Assembly (NCBI GenBank): GCA_041398965.1
Contig: JAWKTT010000026.1
Location: forward strand, 3,250 to 67,249
Source: JAWKTT01 sp041398965
Lineage (GTDB): Bacteria > Planctomycetota > Planctomycetia > Planctomycetales > Planctomycetaceae
Direction: 5' to 3'
DNA length: 64,000 nt
Shown here: positions 29,602 through 37,857 of the stretch, one piece after another
Numbering within the stretch: the stretch's first letter is position 1
Layout: the number at the start of each line of letters is the position of its first letter
Made by a program: the position numbers and the translations under genes
The notes under the pieces: model-generated
Told to the model about the DNA's origin: nothing
Seen by the model: the letters and a program-made list of their open reading frames with translations, nothing else
Database searches by the model: none

Positions 29602-29692
29602 AATAACGACTGCGTTAACGCGGCGGGCGCGTTGGACTGTGATTTCAAGATCGGCGTGATCGCCGGCTCGCGTCCACCGATATGCCCAACAT
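29602..29692 (-). mobile_element. Degenerate attC-like site upstream of the SUKH gene
   Basis: The proximal half AATAACGACTGCGTTAACGCG closely matches the same half of the 14672 site (ACAACGACGGCGTTCACGCG). The distal arm, near 29669-29676, keeps only CGCGT of the partner stem. The total spacing resembles the 14672 site. It is 15 bases from the SUKH start. Likely a decayed or hybrid attC. Confidence 0.5.
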
Positions 29693-29820
29693 GGGCGTGA
29701 ACTTGTGGGGTGGGAGTCCTCTGTACGAGGCTGGTCACTTCTGGAGATGAGTATCTGAAGTTTTGCATCAAAAGGGAAGTACAAGACGAAGACGGGCACC
29801 GACCGGGATCAACCGCAGCG

Positions 29821-30152
29821 TCGCGGGCCGAGCAGCCAGCCTTGAGTCGACGCGATCAGTTTCTAACGGAAGCAGCCCTAAGGAGTCCCACACCGAGCCT
29901 GCTAAGCGTCGAACGATCTTAGATTGTCGCCTTTCGCTCCGCGAAAGTAGCGTTTGTTCGGTGTTTCCAAGCCTTTCGCGGAGCGAAAGGCGACACTCGT
30001 TCTTGATCCGCTACTCACTGGAAGCGACCGCCGCACTCGATGTCTGAAGTGGACCCCGGAATTCGGACCGCCCCACGAAAGAGAACACAGACGGCCCGGC
30101 ATTTCGGGTGCTGTGGGGAGGGTCATCCGCAAGGATGACCCTCCCCCGATTA
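29821..30152 (-). repeat. Shared end element, copy C (full)
   Basis: A full copy matching 13373-13717 in order: the box CGCGGGCCGAGCAGCCAGCC, then a 23-bp perfect inverted repeat (29925-29947 with 29973-29995, family R2), the block CGCTACTCACTGGAAGCGAC-like, a variable segment, and a perfect GGGTCATCC-GCAA-GGATGACCC hairpin at 30120-30141. It ends in the minus-strand boundary TAATCGGG. It separates the SUKH cassette from the other accessory genes. Confidence 0.83.
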
Positions 30153-30159
30153 GCCGGCG

Positions 30160-30249
30160 TCAGGGGCTGCTCTGGCGTCGGAGTCGAACGTTCCCGCCAA
30201 ATTCATAACCATTGTTGCCATGCTTGATGATGATTGAGTCGGATGTCAT
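30160..30249 (-). CDS. Possible 29-residue ORF
   Basis: An ATG at 30249 opens a 29-residue frame (MTSDSIIIKHGNNGYEF..., ending RRQSSP). It begins 24 bases after the stop of the 30274 gene on the same strand and ends just before element copy C. It is not recognised, has no obvious ribosome site, and may be chance or the remnant of a decayed cassette gene. Confidence 0.3.
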   Translation of the reverse strand: MTSDSIIIKHGNNGYEFGGNVRLRRQSSP

Positions 30250-30273
30250 CACAGTCGAGTGCTGACCAGAACC

Positions 30274-30657
30274 CTATTGAAGCGAAGCGTTGCCACTCAG
30301 TCGTAAATCGTCGCCTTGGAATTCCAACTTGTCAGCCCGGAAAGTTTCACCGCTGCCATCGACTTGCTGCCATTTGCAATTTCCAATGCAGATGAACGAA
30401 TTAAACTCCGGCTTTCCACTGCACTGAATCGAATCAGCCTCGATCGTAATATCGCCGAACCGAAGCTTGGCGGCACCTTTAAGCGTACATGTCTGCGATC
30501 CGCCTGCTGAATGAAACTTCACGGTCCGCGCTGTGAAGTCCATATCGTCGACGGTGAGTGTTGTAAGTATTTCCGATTCAGCTGTAGTTTCTTCAACCTG
30601 GGCAGGGCCATCGGCTGGCGCCACCAGCAAGGCGAACATCAATATGCCTGCGAACAT
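30274..30657 (-). CDS. Small secreted protein of unknown function
   Basis: The 127-residue product has an N-terminal signal peptide (MFAGILMFALLVAPADGPA, cleavage near residue 20) and then a strand-rich domain with several short repeats of the type F-x-G-D-x-L/I and two cysteines pairs (QTCTLKG, QCSGK, FICIGNCKW). The pattern resembles lipopolysaccharide-transport OstA/LptA-like beta-jellyroll repeats (DMDFTARTVKFHSAGG, RADKLEFQGDDLRLSG), but that is a weak impression. The ATG at 30657 has AAAGGAA 8-9 bases upstream. The leader to the attC boundary is about 78 bases, longer than for the other cassette genes. Confidence 0.65.
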   Translation of the reverse strand: MFAGILMFALLVAPADGPAQVEETTAESEILTTLTVDDMDFTARTVKFHSAGGSQTCTLKGAAKLRFGDITIEADSIQCSGKPEFNSFICIGNCKWQQVDGSGETFRADKLEFQGDDLRLSGNASLQ

Positions 30658-30735
30658 CGGTAGATTCCTTTCTTGAGGATGGTTGATGCATGGACAGCAG
30701 CAGAGCTTTGCAAGTCGCGTGCCAAACGTCCTGCT

Positions 30736-30827
30736 GGCGAACGTGACGGATCACCAAGTCGCCGGAGTGATCTTTCGATTGTCAAAACGCACCGATCGGC
30801 GACTTTGGTGCATCCGATTGTTCTGCC
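30736..30827 (-). mobile_element. Integron attC site between DUF5662 and secreted-protein genes
   Basis: Arms GGATCACCAAGTCGCCG (30748-30764) and CGGCGACTTTGGTGCATCC (30797-30815) pair over 17 bp. They are interrupted only by two unpaired extra bases in the distal arm, the extrahelical bases that define attC folding. Outer boxes GGCGAAC (30736-30742) and GTTCTGCC (30820-30827) are near-complementary, and the minus-strand crossover box reads GTTCGCC. The length is 92 bases. It begins one base after the end of the DUF5662 gene. Confidence 0.83.
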
Positions 30828-30828
30828 T

Positions 30829-31359
30829 TCACCGCCATTTAGAGTCGAGCTTTGAGTCAAGCATATCGATTATCGCGTAGACGAACCGGCGTCTAGACTC
30901 ATTTAAGCGTAAACGACTACCGATTGTCTTGTCCGCCCATCCGCGGGCACTGCCTCCGTCTTGCCCGAACTCCTGCGCCATAGCCGTCCAATCGCAGACC
31001 ATTTCAATCAGGTCGACATCCGTCATGTCGTTTGGGTCGGCGTGGAAATCAGGGTGGTGGCGGTTCGTCGTCACGTGGTGATCGATTGCCGATCGGACAC
31101 GTTCTTCCATTCCCTCAGGATAAGAAAACGGTTCGCCAGAGCGGCGGCACCGATGAAACTCAGTGAGCCAAATATACGGTATCCGTTCTTCGGGTCCGTA
31201 TTTAGACGCATCATGAACCACTGCACGCTGATTTAGTTCGTCCGCGTATTCAGTTACTGATGCCATCACAGTCAAGCATCGACGGACCCGTTCGATGTGC
31301 TCCTCGGTTCGTCGCTCGTAGAAGGCGACCATCTCTGCTGTTGGTTCAATTGCGGTCAT
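30829..31359 (-). CDS. DUF5662-like protein
   Basis: The 176-residue product has the pattern I associate with DUF5662: an N-terminal helix EHIERVRRCLTVMA, then NQRAVVHDASKYGPEERIPYIWLTEFHRC and a later HHVTTNRHHPDFHA. The H-D-x-S-K and HH...H motifs suggest a metal-dependent HD-like fold, but the reaction is unknown. Such genes are common in phage and integron cassettes. It starts at ATG 31359, 18 bases from an attC half-site, and ends at the attC at 30827. It is flanked by cassette-type boundaries on both sides. Confidence 0.75.
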   Translation of the reverse strand: MTAIEPTAEMVAFYERRTEEHIERVRRCLTVMASVTEYADELNQRAVVHDASKYGPEERIPYIWLTEFHRCRRSGEPFSYPEGMEERVRSAIDHHVTTNRHHPDFHADPNDMTDVDLIEMVCDWTAMAQEFGQDGGSARGWADKTIGSRLRLNESRRRFVYAIIDMLDSKLDSKWR

Positions 31360-31376
31360 TTAGTGAATTGTCTCAT

Positions 31377-31416
31377 GGCATAACGACCGCGTTTACCGGG
31401 CCGCGGCTCCGTGTCC
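31377..31416 (-). mobile_element. attC half-site upstream of the DUF5662 gene
   Basis: GGCATAACGACCGCGTTTACC matches the proximal half of the sites at 14672 and 29602 (TAACGAC-GCGTT core). On the minus strand the box is GTTATGCC. I could not find a complementary distal arm before the end of the next gene at 31456, so only one half is supported. Confidence 0.45.
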
Positions 31417-31455
31417 AAGCTTTGTTCTGTCGCATCCGCCATGGGCGAGCGATTC

Positions 31456-31968
31456 TCAGTCACCTAACGATTTTTCATAAGCGTCGCGAATACGCTTTGA
31501 GTTGATGTCGCCCTTTGTGCAGTAAGGGCAGCCACAAGGCTTCTTGCCTTTGGCATCAGGGTAATACCGCCACCCCATGACCTGCGGCAGCGATTTGATC
31601 TTTTGTATCTCGGCTGCCTCAATTTTGCGCGGAATGATTACCTCAAAGCCCTCTGGTTGTTCAGCGTTGAAGACAACTCCAACGGCTTCAACAGCAGTGA
31701 GCACTTGATGGTTTCGATTGTAATGCCCAATCATGACGACTTGGTCGTCGGGAATGCGAAAGTAAACACCGACAATAGTCCGCTGTCCACTTCGTTTAAG
31801 TTCACGCAGCCACTGATGCGACACGTAGAAATTGTCAGTAACCGGCATCGCGAACACAATCCGGTCGTAGGCCTCAGCAAGCGGCTGTTTCAGACGACGT
31901 GGCTTGATACCGGATCGACGTATTGAGTCGGTTTCCTTCTCAACTGCGAGGTGAACGAAGAGTGCCAT
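31456..31968 (-). CDS. Unknown cassette protein with C-terminal CGCPYC motif
   Basis: The 170-residue product begins MALFVHLAVEKETDSIRRSGIKP. The H near the start followed by I-R-R-x-G-I resembles the opening of small ADP-ribosyltransferase-fold/RNA 2'-phosphotransferase-like proteins, but I cannot assign it. Residues ~145-160 hold K-K-P-C-G-C-P-Y-C, a likely zinc or redox site. A conserved middle part (VVMIGHYNRNHQVLTAVEAVGVV) is strand-rich. It is the first gene of the minus-strand run. No attC was seen upstream of its start at 31968. Confidence 0.65.
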   Translation of the reverse strand: MALFVHLAVEKETDSIRRSGIKPRRLKQPLAEAYDRIVFAMPVTDNFYVSHQWLRELKRSGQRTIVGVYFRIPDDQVVMIGHYNRNHQVLTAVEAVGVVFNAEQPEGFEVIIPRKIEAAEIQKIKSLPQVMGWRYYPDAKGKKPCGCPYCTKGDINSKRIRDAYEKSLGD

Positions 31969-32562
31969 AGTTGCTCAATTGGCTTTGCGACAGTACTTGT
32001 TTTTATATAGAAGTCATCTGCCGTTCGATTTGGCGTCGATTCTGTCTAATGGAACTTGTTGTTGGCGGGGCCGTGGGTTGTGATATGGGGGAAGTCCTTA
32101 TCGACCAATGAGAACCGGCGACGGGGGCGATTTTATTCTTCAGCATGTTCAACGGCAAGGGGAGACAGGTGGAGGGTTTGAAAGTTGTAAACTAAGCAGC
32201 AAAGACAGAATGGCGGCTTAAGTTGATTCCACTTTCTGACGCGAGACGCTCTCTTCTTCGCTTTGGTTGCAGTCGGAACGACGTGCTGATATCTCGGGGT
32301 CGATTCCATTGGCTTTGAACAGAAGTGAGCGAAGGAAACGAAGCAGAGGCAAGGTTCACGTTCTCGGGGAACAACCCCGAGTATCCGTTCTGTCGGTGTT
32401 GTCCGCGGTTCATCCTGAATGGGCAGAGTTCGATCAACAGTCGAGACGCACATCCCAGATGGGGAAGTCGGCTGAAATCTTGGGGGCGGGTGGGTACGAT
32501 GGGGGAGTGGTTGAATCGGTGCGGATTCAGCTCTTCCCTCACACTCCTGATCCGGTGTTGCC
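31969..32562. other. Divergent intergenic region, about 590 bases
   Basis: Separates the cassette run from the plus-strand TPR protease gene. It holds a hairpin CTCGGGGAACAACCCCGAG at 32363-32381. I see no gene; the frames across it are shadows of composition. The promoter for the protease gene should be in the right half. Confidence 0.5.
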
Positions 32563-35500
32563 ATGTTGTCGCAACCTGTTCGTGTTTTTCTCTGCTGGTT
32601 CGTGTCCGTTGCGGCGACGTCGCCACTCGTTGGTACGGGGGTGCTCTTTGCCGAAGACATTTCCTCTCCCAACACAATCTATGTTCCCGATGCGGCATCA
32701 TCTGTCGAAGCGTCTTCTGCTGTCGACGCCATAACCTGTGACGACGATGGAAAAGCCCCCGCATGGGCCACGGCTCTCGGGCAGTTGCAAACGGGTCAGT
32801 ATGCGGAAGCGAAGGGAAGCTATGAACGCCTCTTGGCATCCGAGGATGTCGAGACTCGGGCCGCGTCGGCGATTGGTTTGAGTCGGGTCGCCGAAGAGAC
32901 CGGTGACTGGAAGATGGCTCGCTTACTGCTGGATGATGCAACCAAGCGTGATGCCGATCGACCCGAACTTTGGGGGCGACTGGCTGAAGTCCAGTTTCTG
33001 ACGGGGGATCACAAGTCGGCTCGTGCGAGTGCTGAACGAGCGATCGCGCTTGACGAGAACGAACTGCGAAGTCGGCTTATTCTCGCCCGGTTGCTGCGAG
33101 AGTCAGGGCAGGTGAATGATGCGGTGCAAGGCTTCGTCTGGTTTATTCGCTACTACAATCGCCACGATGTCACCGATGCGGAGAGTCTGGTCTTTGTGGC
33201 AGAAGGGGCTTTAGAGTACGCCCGGGCGAAGCGGTCCTCCTCCACCTTCGACACCGTCCTGAACGACCTTTGTCCCGATGCCCTCAAAGACAACCCTCAA
33301 TGGTGGCAGGCATCCCTCCTGTCAGGAAATCTGCTGCTGGAGAAGTACAATCGGAGTGAGTGCAACGCCGAGTTCAAGTCGGTTCTCAAGACGAATCCCA
33401 ACTCAGCCCAAGCCTATGCCGCACTGGCTCAATCGAGCTTGCAAGACCATGAATTCGAGGAGGCTCGCCAACAAGCCGAAGAGGCGCTGAAACATAACCC
33501 CGTGCAACTGGAAGCTCTGCTTGTGCTTGTCGACCTCGAACTCGAACAGGACGACATCGTCAATGCCCAGACACGGCTCAAGCAGGCGGTCGAAGTCAAC
33601 AGGCTCGATCAGCGCGTGCTTGCTCGGCAAGCGGCGTTGCACATTCTGACAGACACACTCCCTTCTTTGCCCGAACTTGAACTGCTGTTCGATCACATCC
33701 GTGCTCCTGCCGAACACCCCATCGACAACACCGCTCCGCAGTCGGCTCTCGCGAAACTCATCCTCGAACTTGCCGAACGTAACCCCGCTCCCGGCCTCTT
33801 TCTGAACGACCTCGGCGAGTTTCTCGAATCGCGACGCAAGCATCGCGAAGCCGAACTCGTGTACGAAACGGCCGTCGCGGTGATGCCATCGTTTTCGACC
33901 CCCAAGAACAATCTCGGCATGCTCTACATGGCGACCGGTCGTGTCGCCGATGCCGAGCGGATGCTGGATGAAGCCTTCCAGAAAGATCCTTTTCATGTGC
34001 GTGTCAGCAACATGCGCAAAGTCATCAAGGTACTCAATTCCTACGAGACGATTCGGACCGATCACTTTCTGATCTCGGTCGATGCCTCAGACCGGATGCT
34101 CGGTGAGTACATGGCGGATTATCTCGAAGAGGTTCATGCCGAACTGACAGCCGAATATGGTTTCTCTCCCGATGATCGCACTCGGTTTGAAATCTATGCC
34201 GACGCAAAAGGTCAGACGGCTCACGCCTGGTTTAGTGCTCGAATGGTCGGGCTCCCCTGGATTCAGACAATTGGAGCCTCGACAGGCATGATCGTCGCCC
34301 TCGCGTCTCCTCGTGATGTTCCGGGAAAGTTTCACTGGGCACGGGTCCTCAAGCATGAATACGTTCACATCCTGACCCTGCAACAGACCGAGTTCAACAT
34401 TCCCCATTGGTACACCGAGGCCCTCGCTGTTCGCAGTGAAGGGATGGCGATGCCCGCAGAGTGGAATCGCTTGCTCTTGGAACGTGTCCCCGCTGGAACC
34501 GCCTTCACGCTCGACAACGTCAACAATGGCTTCCGTCGTCCCAAGGGGCCCGACGACTGGAGCATGGCCTATTGTCAAAGTCGCCTTTACGCCCGATATC
34601 TCGAAGAGACCTACGGCTCGGATTCGCTTCCCAAGTTGATCGACTGTTACAAGCGGAATCTCGCGACCCCAGCGGCCATTCAAGAGGTGACGGGAGTCTC
34701 TGTCGTCGAGTTCGAGGCGGGTTACTTGGCGTTCTTGAAGCAGCTCGTCGCTCGGATTGAACAGTCACAAGCTCAGCCAACTCTCGATGTCGTCGCCGCC
34801 CGAAAGAGTCATCAGGAACAACCGGAAAACCTCGCACTGGCCGGTCGATATGCCTATGCCCTGTTCGATGAAGGGACAACAAATGAAGCCCGCAAAGTGG
34901 CCGAAGGGGTACAGCAGAAAGACCCATCCGAACCGTTCGCTGCCGCAACGATGGCACGGCTCGCCATGTCCGAAGGAGAAACCGCGACCGCCCGCAAGCT
35001 GCTCCTCGCCGCTCACAAGGAAGAGCAACTGCATCCGGTCATCCTTGCCCTGCTTGCGGAAGTCACCCTCGACGCAAAGGAGTTTGTCGAGGCGGCTCGT
35101 CTGTATGAACTCGGCGTCAAGACTTTTCCCGAAGAGGACGAGTTCCTCACTGGCCTGTCCATTGCCCTGTTGGAAGTGGGAGATAAGGATCGACTCAGAG
35201 CGACATTGACGCAACTGGCCGATCGAGACACAACCGATCTCGGAGCACGGCTGAAGCTTGCCGAACTCGCCTTGGAGCGCCATGACTTCGCCCAAGCCAA
35301 AGCGTGGGGACGCGAGATGATGTATGTGGATGTCGACGACCCGCGGGGACATGTCGTGCTGGGGGATGCCGCAATGGGGATGCAGGACTGGTCAACGGCC
35401 GACAAAGAGTACGCGGCCGCCCTCGAACTCGCCCCGGACTCACTCCCCGCCCGACTCGGCCTCGCCCGCTCGGCGATAAGTTCCAATCACCCCGAAACCG

Positions 35501-35589
35501 CCCGCCCCCATCTCAAACAAATCCTCGCCGACCACCCCGATCACAAAGAAGCCCAAACCCTCCTCGACAAACTCCCAGATGCTGAGTGA
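32563..35589 (+). CDS. Large secreted TPR protein with gluzincin (peptidase MA-like) domain
   Basis: The 1008-residue product has a signal peptide (MLSQPVRVFLCWFVSVAA...). TPR repeats occupy residues ~65-480. A metallopeptidase core follows with zinc motif H-E-Y-V-H at about residues 597-601 and a downstream Glu in PHWYTEALAV, typical of gluzincins of the peptidase MA family. A second TPR block fills the C-terminus (~740-1005). TPR plus peptidase-MA fusions are frequent in planctomycetes and presumably act in the periplasm or at the envelope; the substrate is unknown. It stands alone, with palindrome-rich DNA downstream. Confidence 0.88.
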   Translation: MLSQPVRVFLCWFVSVAATSPLVGTGVLFAEDISSPNTIYVPDAASSVEASSAVDAITCDDDGKAPAWATALGQLQTGQYAEAKGSYERLLASEDVETRAASAIGLSRVAEETGDWKMARLLLDDATKRDADRPELWGRLAEVQFLTGDHKSARASAERAIALDENELRSRLILARLLRESGQVNDAVQGFVWFIRYYNRHDVTDAESLVFVAEGALEYARAKRSSSTFDTVLNDLCPDALKDNPQWWQASLLSGNLLLEKYNRSECNAEFKSVLKTNPNSAQAYAALAQSSLQDHEFEEARQQAEEALKHNPVQLEALLVLVDLELEQDDIVNAQTRLKQAVEVNRLDQRVLARQAALHILTDTLPSLPELELLFDHIRAPAEHPIDNTAPQSALAKLILELAERNPAPGLFLNDLGEFLESRRKHREAELVYETAVAVMPSFSTPKNNLGMLYMATGRVADAERMLDEAFQKDPFHVRVSNMRKVIKVLNSYETIRTDHFLISVDASDRMLGEYMADYLEEVHAELTAEYGFSPDDRTRFEIYADAKGQTAHAWFSARMVGLPWIQTIGASTGMIVALASPRDVPGKFHWARVLKHEYVHILTLQQTEFNIPHWYTEALAVRSEGMAMPAEWNRLLLERVPAGTAFTLDNVNNGFRRPKGPDDWSMAYCQSRLYARYLEETYGSDSLPKLIDCYKRNLATPAAIQEVTGVSVVEFEAGYLAFLKQLVARIEQSQAQPTLDVVAARKSHQEQPENLALAGRYAYALFDEGTTNEARKVAEGVQQKDPSEPFAAATMARLAMSEGETATARKLLLAAHKEEQLHPVILALLAEVTLDAKEFVEAARLYELGVKTFPEEDEFLTGLSIALLEVGDKDRLRATLTQLADRDTTDLGARLKLAELALERHDFAQAKAWGREMMYVDVDDPRGHVVLGDAAMGMQDWSTADKEYAAALELAPDSLPARLGLARSAISSNHPETARPHLKQILADHPDHKEAQTLLDKLPDAE

Positions 35590-36231
35590 TTCGAAAGTCC
35601 CCGTTGCCACTCAGGGTGCCGCAATCAGCAGGGGCTGCGGGTGCCAATTGGGGAGCGTTCACCTGTTCACGGCGAATGAGTTTAGCAGGGGACGATGCGG
35701 TGTTCGCGAATCGGCAGGGGCAAGGCCCCGGAACATTGTCTAGCCCAGTCCGCAGGACTGGGAAATCGGCCCGAGTGACGGTCTCAAGGGCTGAAGGCCC
35801 GACCCGTTGGTTGTTTGAAAACGTCAACTGACCGGGCCTTTGGCCCTCAGCGTCATCTCGTTTCCCATCACCCAGGCCGAGTGGCCTGGGCTAGACAAAC
35901 TAATGTGCCTTTGGCCCGTATCACTCAGACGCGACTCAAATGCACCACCTCCAACTGACGACTGCACGCAATCAGCAGGGGCTGCGGGTGCAGTCGGTCA
36001 GGTCGCAACTCCTGCCGGACTTGTCTGTATTGCAAGCGGCGTAAGTTGCGTCACATCAATGACTTCCTGTGTCGACCGTGCCGGTAGGTCCGGTTGTATG
36101 GAAAAGGAGATGAAGTGCAGTCGTGACGAGTGCCGATAATTCCAGCATGAACGACTGGTCGGCCACTCCCCTTCGAGTTGCCAACAGGGCTAGACCCCAT
36201 TGCACGATCGATTGGCCAAGGAGGGCTTGCG
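35590..36231. repeat. Palindrome-rich intergenic region with a 25-bp direct repeat
   Basis: No long gene fits. The 25-base block at 35620-35644 (beginning CGCAATCAGCAGGGGCTGCG) recurs exactly at 35967-35991. Short perfect palindromes include CCCAGTCCGCAGGACTGGG (35744-35762) and CCCAGGCCGAGTGGCCTGGG (35871-35890), with other GGCC-type small hairpins. It resembles clusters of palindromic small repeats seen in planctomycete genomes. Confidence 0.7.
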
Positions 36232-36456
36232 ATGCGTCCCAGACTTCGACTGTTTACCGGTGAAGACGAAGGTTATTCTTCCGCCACTTCACCGAATACG
36301 GTGCCAATCAGATTTGGCGAACTGCTTCAAGTCGTCACCGACGCCTGCCGTTTTCGCCGTACCTGGCTGAACGACTTTGAAGACGATGAGATCGAAGTTC
36401 CGGAAGACCTGCGCGAGATCATCTCGGCGTACTGGTCCCTCAAACCGGGCGCCTGA
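36232..36456 (+). CDS. Small conserved-looking protein, 74 residues
   Basis: The ATG at 36232 lies behind a very strong AAGGAGG site (36218-36224) with suitable spacing, better than the longer frame starting at 36178. The product is acidic at the C-terminus (WLNDFEDDEIEVPEDLREIISAYWSLKP) and has the LLQVVTDACRFRRTWLNDF pattern. I do not recognise a named family. The strong ribosome site is the main evidence that it is real. It is isolated, before the minus-strand isomerase gene. Confidence 0.7.
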   Translation: MRPRLRLFTGEDEGYSSATSPNTVPIRFGELLQVVTDACRFRRTWLNDFEDDEIEVPEDLREIISAYWSLKPGA

Positions 36457-36485
36457 GGTCGACCCCGTTTGAGTACGAGCCGCGA

Positions 36486-36515
36486 AAAGTCCCCATCTTG
36501 CAAAGGTGGGGCTTT
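36486..36515 (-). terminator. GCCCCA-type hairpin after sugar isomerase gene
   Basis: AAAGTCCCCA pairs with TGGGGCTTT with one bulged base and an 11-base loop. It lies 17 bases beyond the stop of the minus-strand gene at 36532. It is the weakest of the five related gene-end hairpins. Confidence 0.6.
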
Positions 36516-36531
36516 GAGGACAGTCGAGCGA

Positions 36532-37533
36532 TTAGTCGCCGAAGGCGGCGTCGAAGGCTCGGCCTGACGGCGCGAAGTCGACGTTCTTGCAGAATTGGGC
36601 CGCTTCCGCCGCTCCCGCTTCCCGGTCCATGCCAGAATCTTCCCACTCGACCGACAGCGGAGCATCCTGAGGATAGCCTGCTGCGTTCAACGCGCGGATG
36701 ATCTCCTCGAATCGGACCCCGCCGCGACCGACGCTGCGGAAGTCCCAGCCACGGCGGGCATCGCCAAAGCTCAGATGGCTCGCCAAGATCCCCGTCCGTC
36801 CGTTGAGCGTCACCGAACCGTCCTTCATGTGGACGTGGTAGATGCGGTTCGGGAACATCCGGATGAACTCGACCGGATCGACACCTTGCCAGATCAGGTG
36901 CGATGGATCAAAGTTGAACCCGAACTCTTCACGGTGATCGAGTGCCTTCAGTGCCCGCTCAGCGGTGTAGCAGTCGAAGGCGATTTCCGTCGGGTGGACT
37001 TCCAACGCGAACCGAACCCCGCAATCGCCGAAGACGTCCAGAATCGGATTCCAGCGTTCGGCCAACAGGTCAAAACCGGCATCGTACATCGACTTTGGAG
37101 TCGGCGGGAAGTCGTAGATCAAGTGCCAAATGCTGCTGCCCGTGAAGCCATTCACCACGCTGACGCCGAGTTTCTGAGCGGCTCGGGCCGTGTTCTTCAT
37201 CTCCTCCGCGGCACGTTCGTTGACCCCTGCCGGGTCACCATCACCCCAGACATACTCGGGGACGATCGCTTTGTGACGAGCATCGATATTGTCCAGCACT
37301 GCCTGTCCGACGAGGTGATTCGAGATCGCGAACAGCTTCAGGTCATACTTGTCGAGAAGGTCTCGCTTCCGGGCACAGTAGGTATCGTCGGAAAGGGCCT
37401 TGTCGACTTCAAAGTGATCGCCCCAGCACGCCAGTTCGAGCCCGTCATAGCCAAAACCGGATGCTTTCTTGCAAAGCTCGTCCAGCGGAAGGTCTGCCCA
37501 TTGGCCGGTGAAAAGGGTCACTGGACGTCCCAT
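36532..37533 (-). CDS. Sugar phosphate isomerase/epimerase (xylose isomerase-like TIM barrel)
   Basis: The 333-residue product has the AP-endonuclease-2 TIM barrel pattern: LFTGQWADLPLDELCKKASGFGYDGLELACWGDHF at the start, then VNGFTGSSIWHL, a metal-binding Glu in FALEVHPTEI, FNFDPSHLIWQGVDP, YHVHMKDG and LSVEWEDSG. These supply the conserved Glu, His and Asp ligands. It is a common family in planctomycetes, often annotated as isomerase or IolE-like. The substrate is not evident and neighbours do not help. It starts at ATG 37533. Confidence 0.88.
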   Translation of the reverse strand: MGRPVTLFTGQWADLPLDELCKKASGFGYDGLELACWGDHFEVDKALSDDTYCARKRDLLDKYDLKLFAISNHLVGQAVLDNIDARHKAIVPEYVWGDGDPAGVNERAAEEMKNTARAAQKLGVSVVNGFTGSSIWHLIYDFPPTPKSMYDAGFDLLAERWNPILDVFGDCGVRFALEVHPTEIAFDCYTAERALKALDHREEFGFNFDPSHLIWQGVDPVEFIRMFPNRIYHVHMKDGSVTLNGRTGILASHLSFGDARRGWDFRSVGRGGVRFEEIIRALNAAGYPQDAPLSVEWEDSGMDREAGAAEAAQFCKNVDFAPSGRAFDAAFGD

Positions 37534-37857
37534 GGCTGCGGTCCTCTGAATGTGGATGGTTGAACTGGGTGAAAAACGATTTCAAGGGGAATCAATACTT
37601 GTGTGTTAGGCTCGACAAACACGGCGAGCCGAAGTCTCCGCGATGTCACAGGGCTCCCCATAGGCCGACTAAACTATCCGACGGGACGGATGATTTCAAT
37701 CGGCTCGGCGTTGTTGGTGTAACATGTGTCTATAGCGTCACTTGCGGCATGTCGAGCAGCGATCATGCCTCGGCGATCGTGGGCCCGCTGTTGCAAACGT
37801 GGGACGGTAGATTCTCCCTTTGCCTCGCGTTCAGAGTACTTTCTGCAATGGGTCGTT
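37534..37857. other. Intergenic gap between isomerase and pyrG, 324 bases
   Basis: Contains the isomerase promoter region and the 3' side of pyrG. No repeat, RNA or gene recognised. Confidence 0.5.

Noticed and set aside
30160..30249. A secure small gene
   Set aside because: The 29-residue frame lacks a ribosome site and any recognisable feature; kept only as a low-confidence entry.
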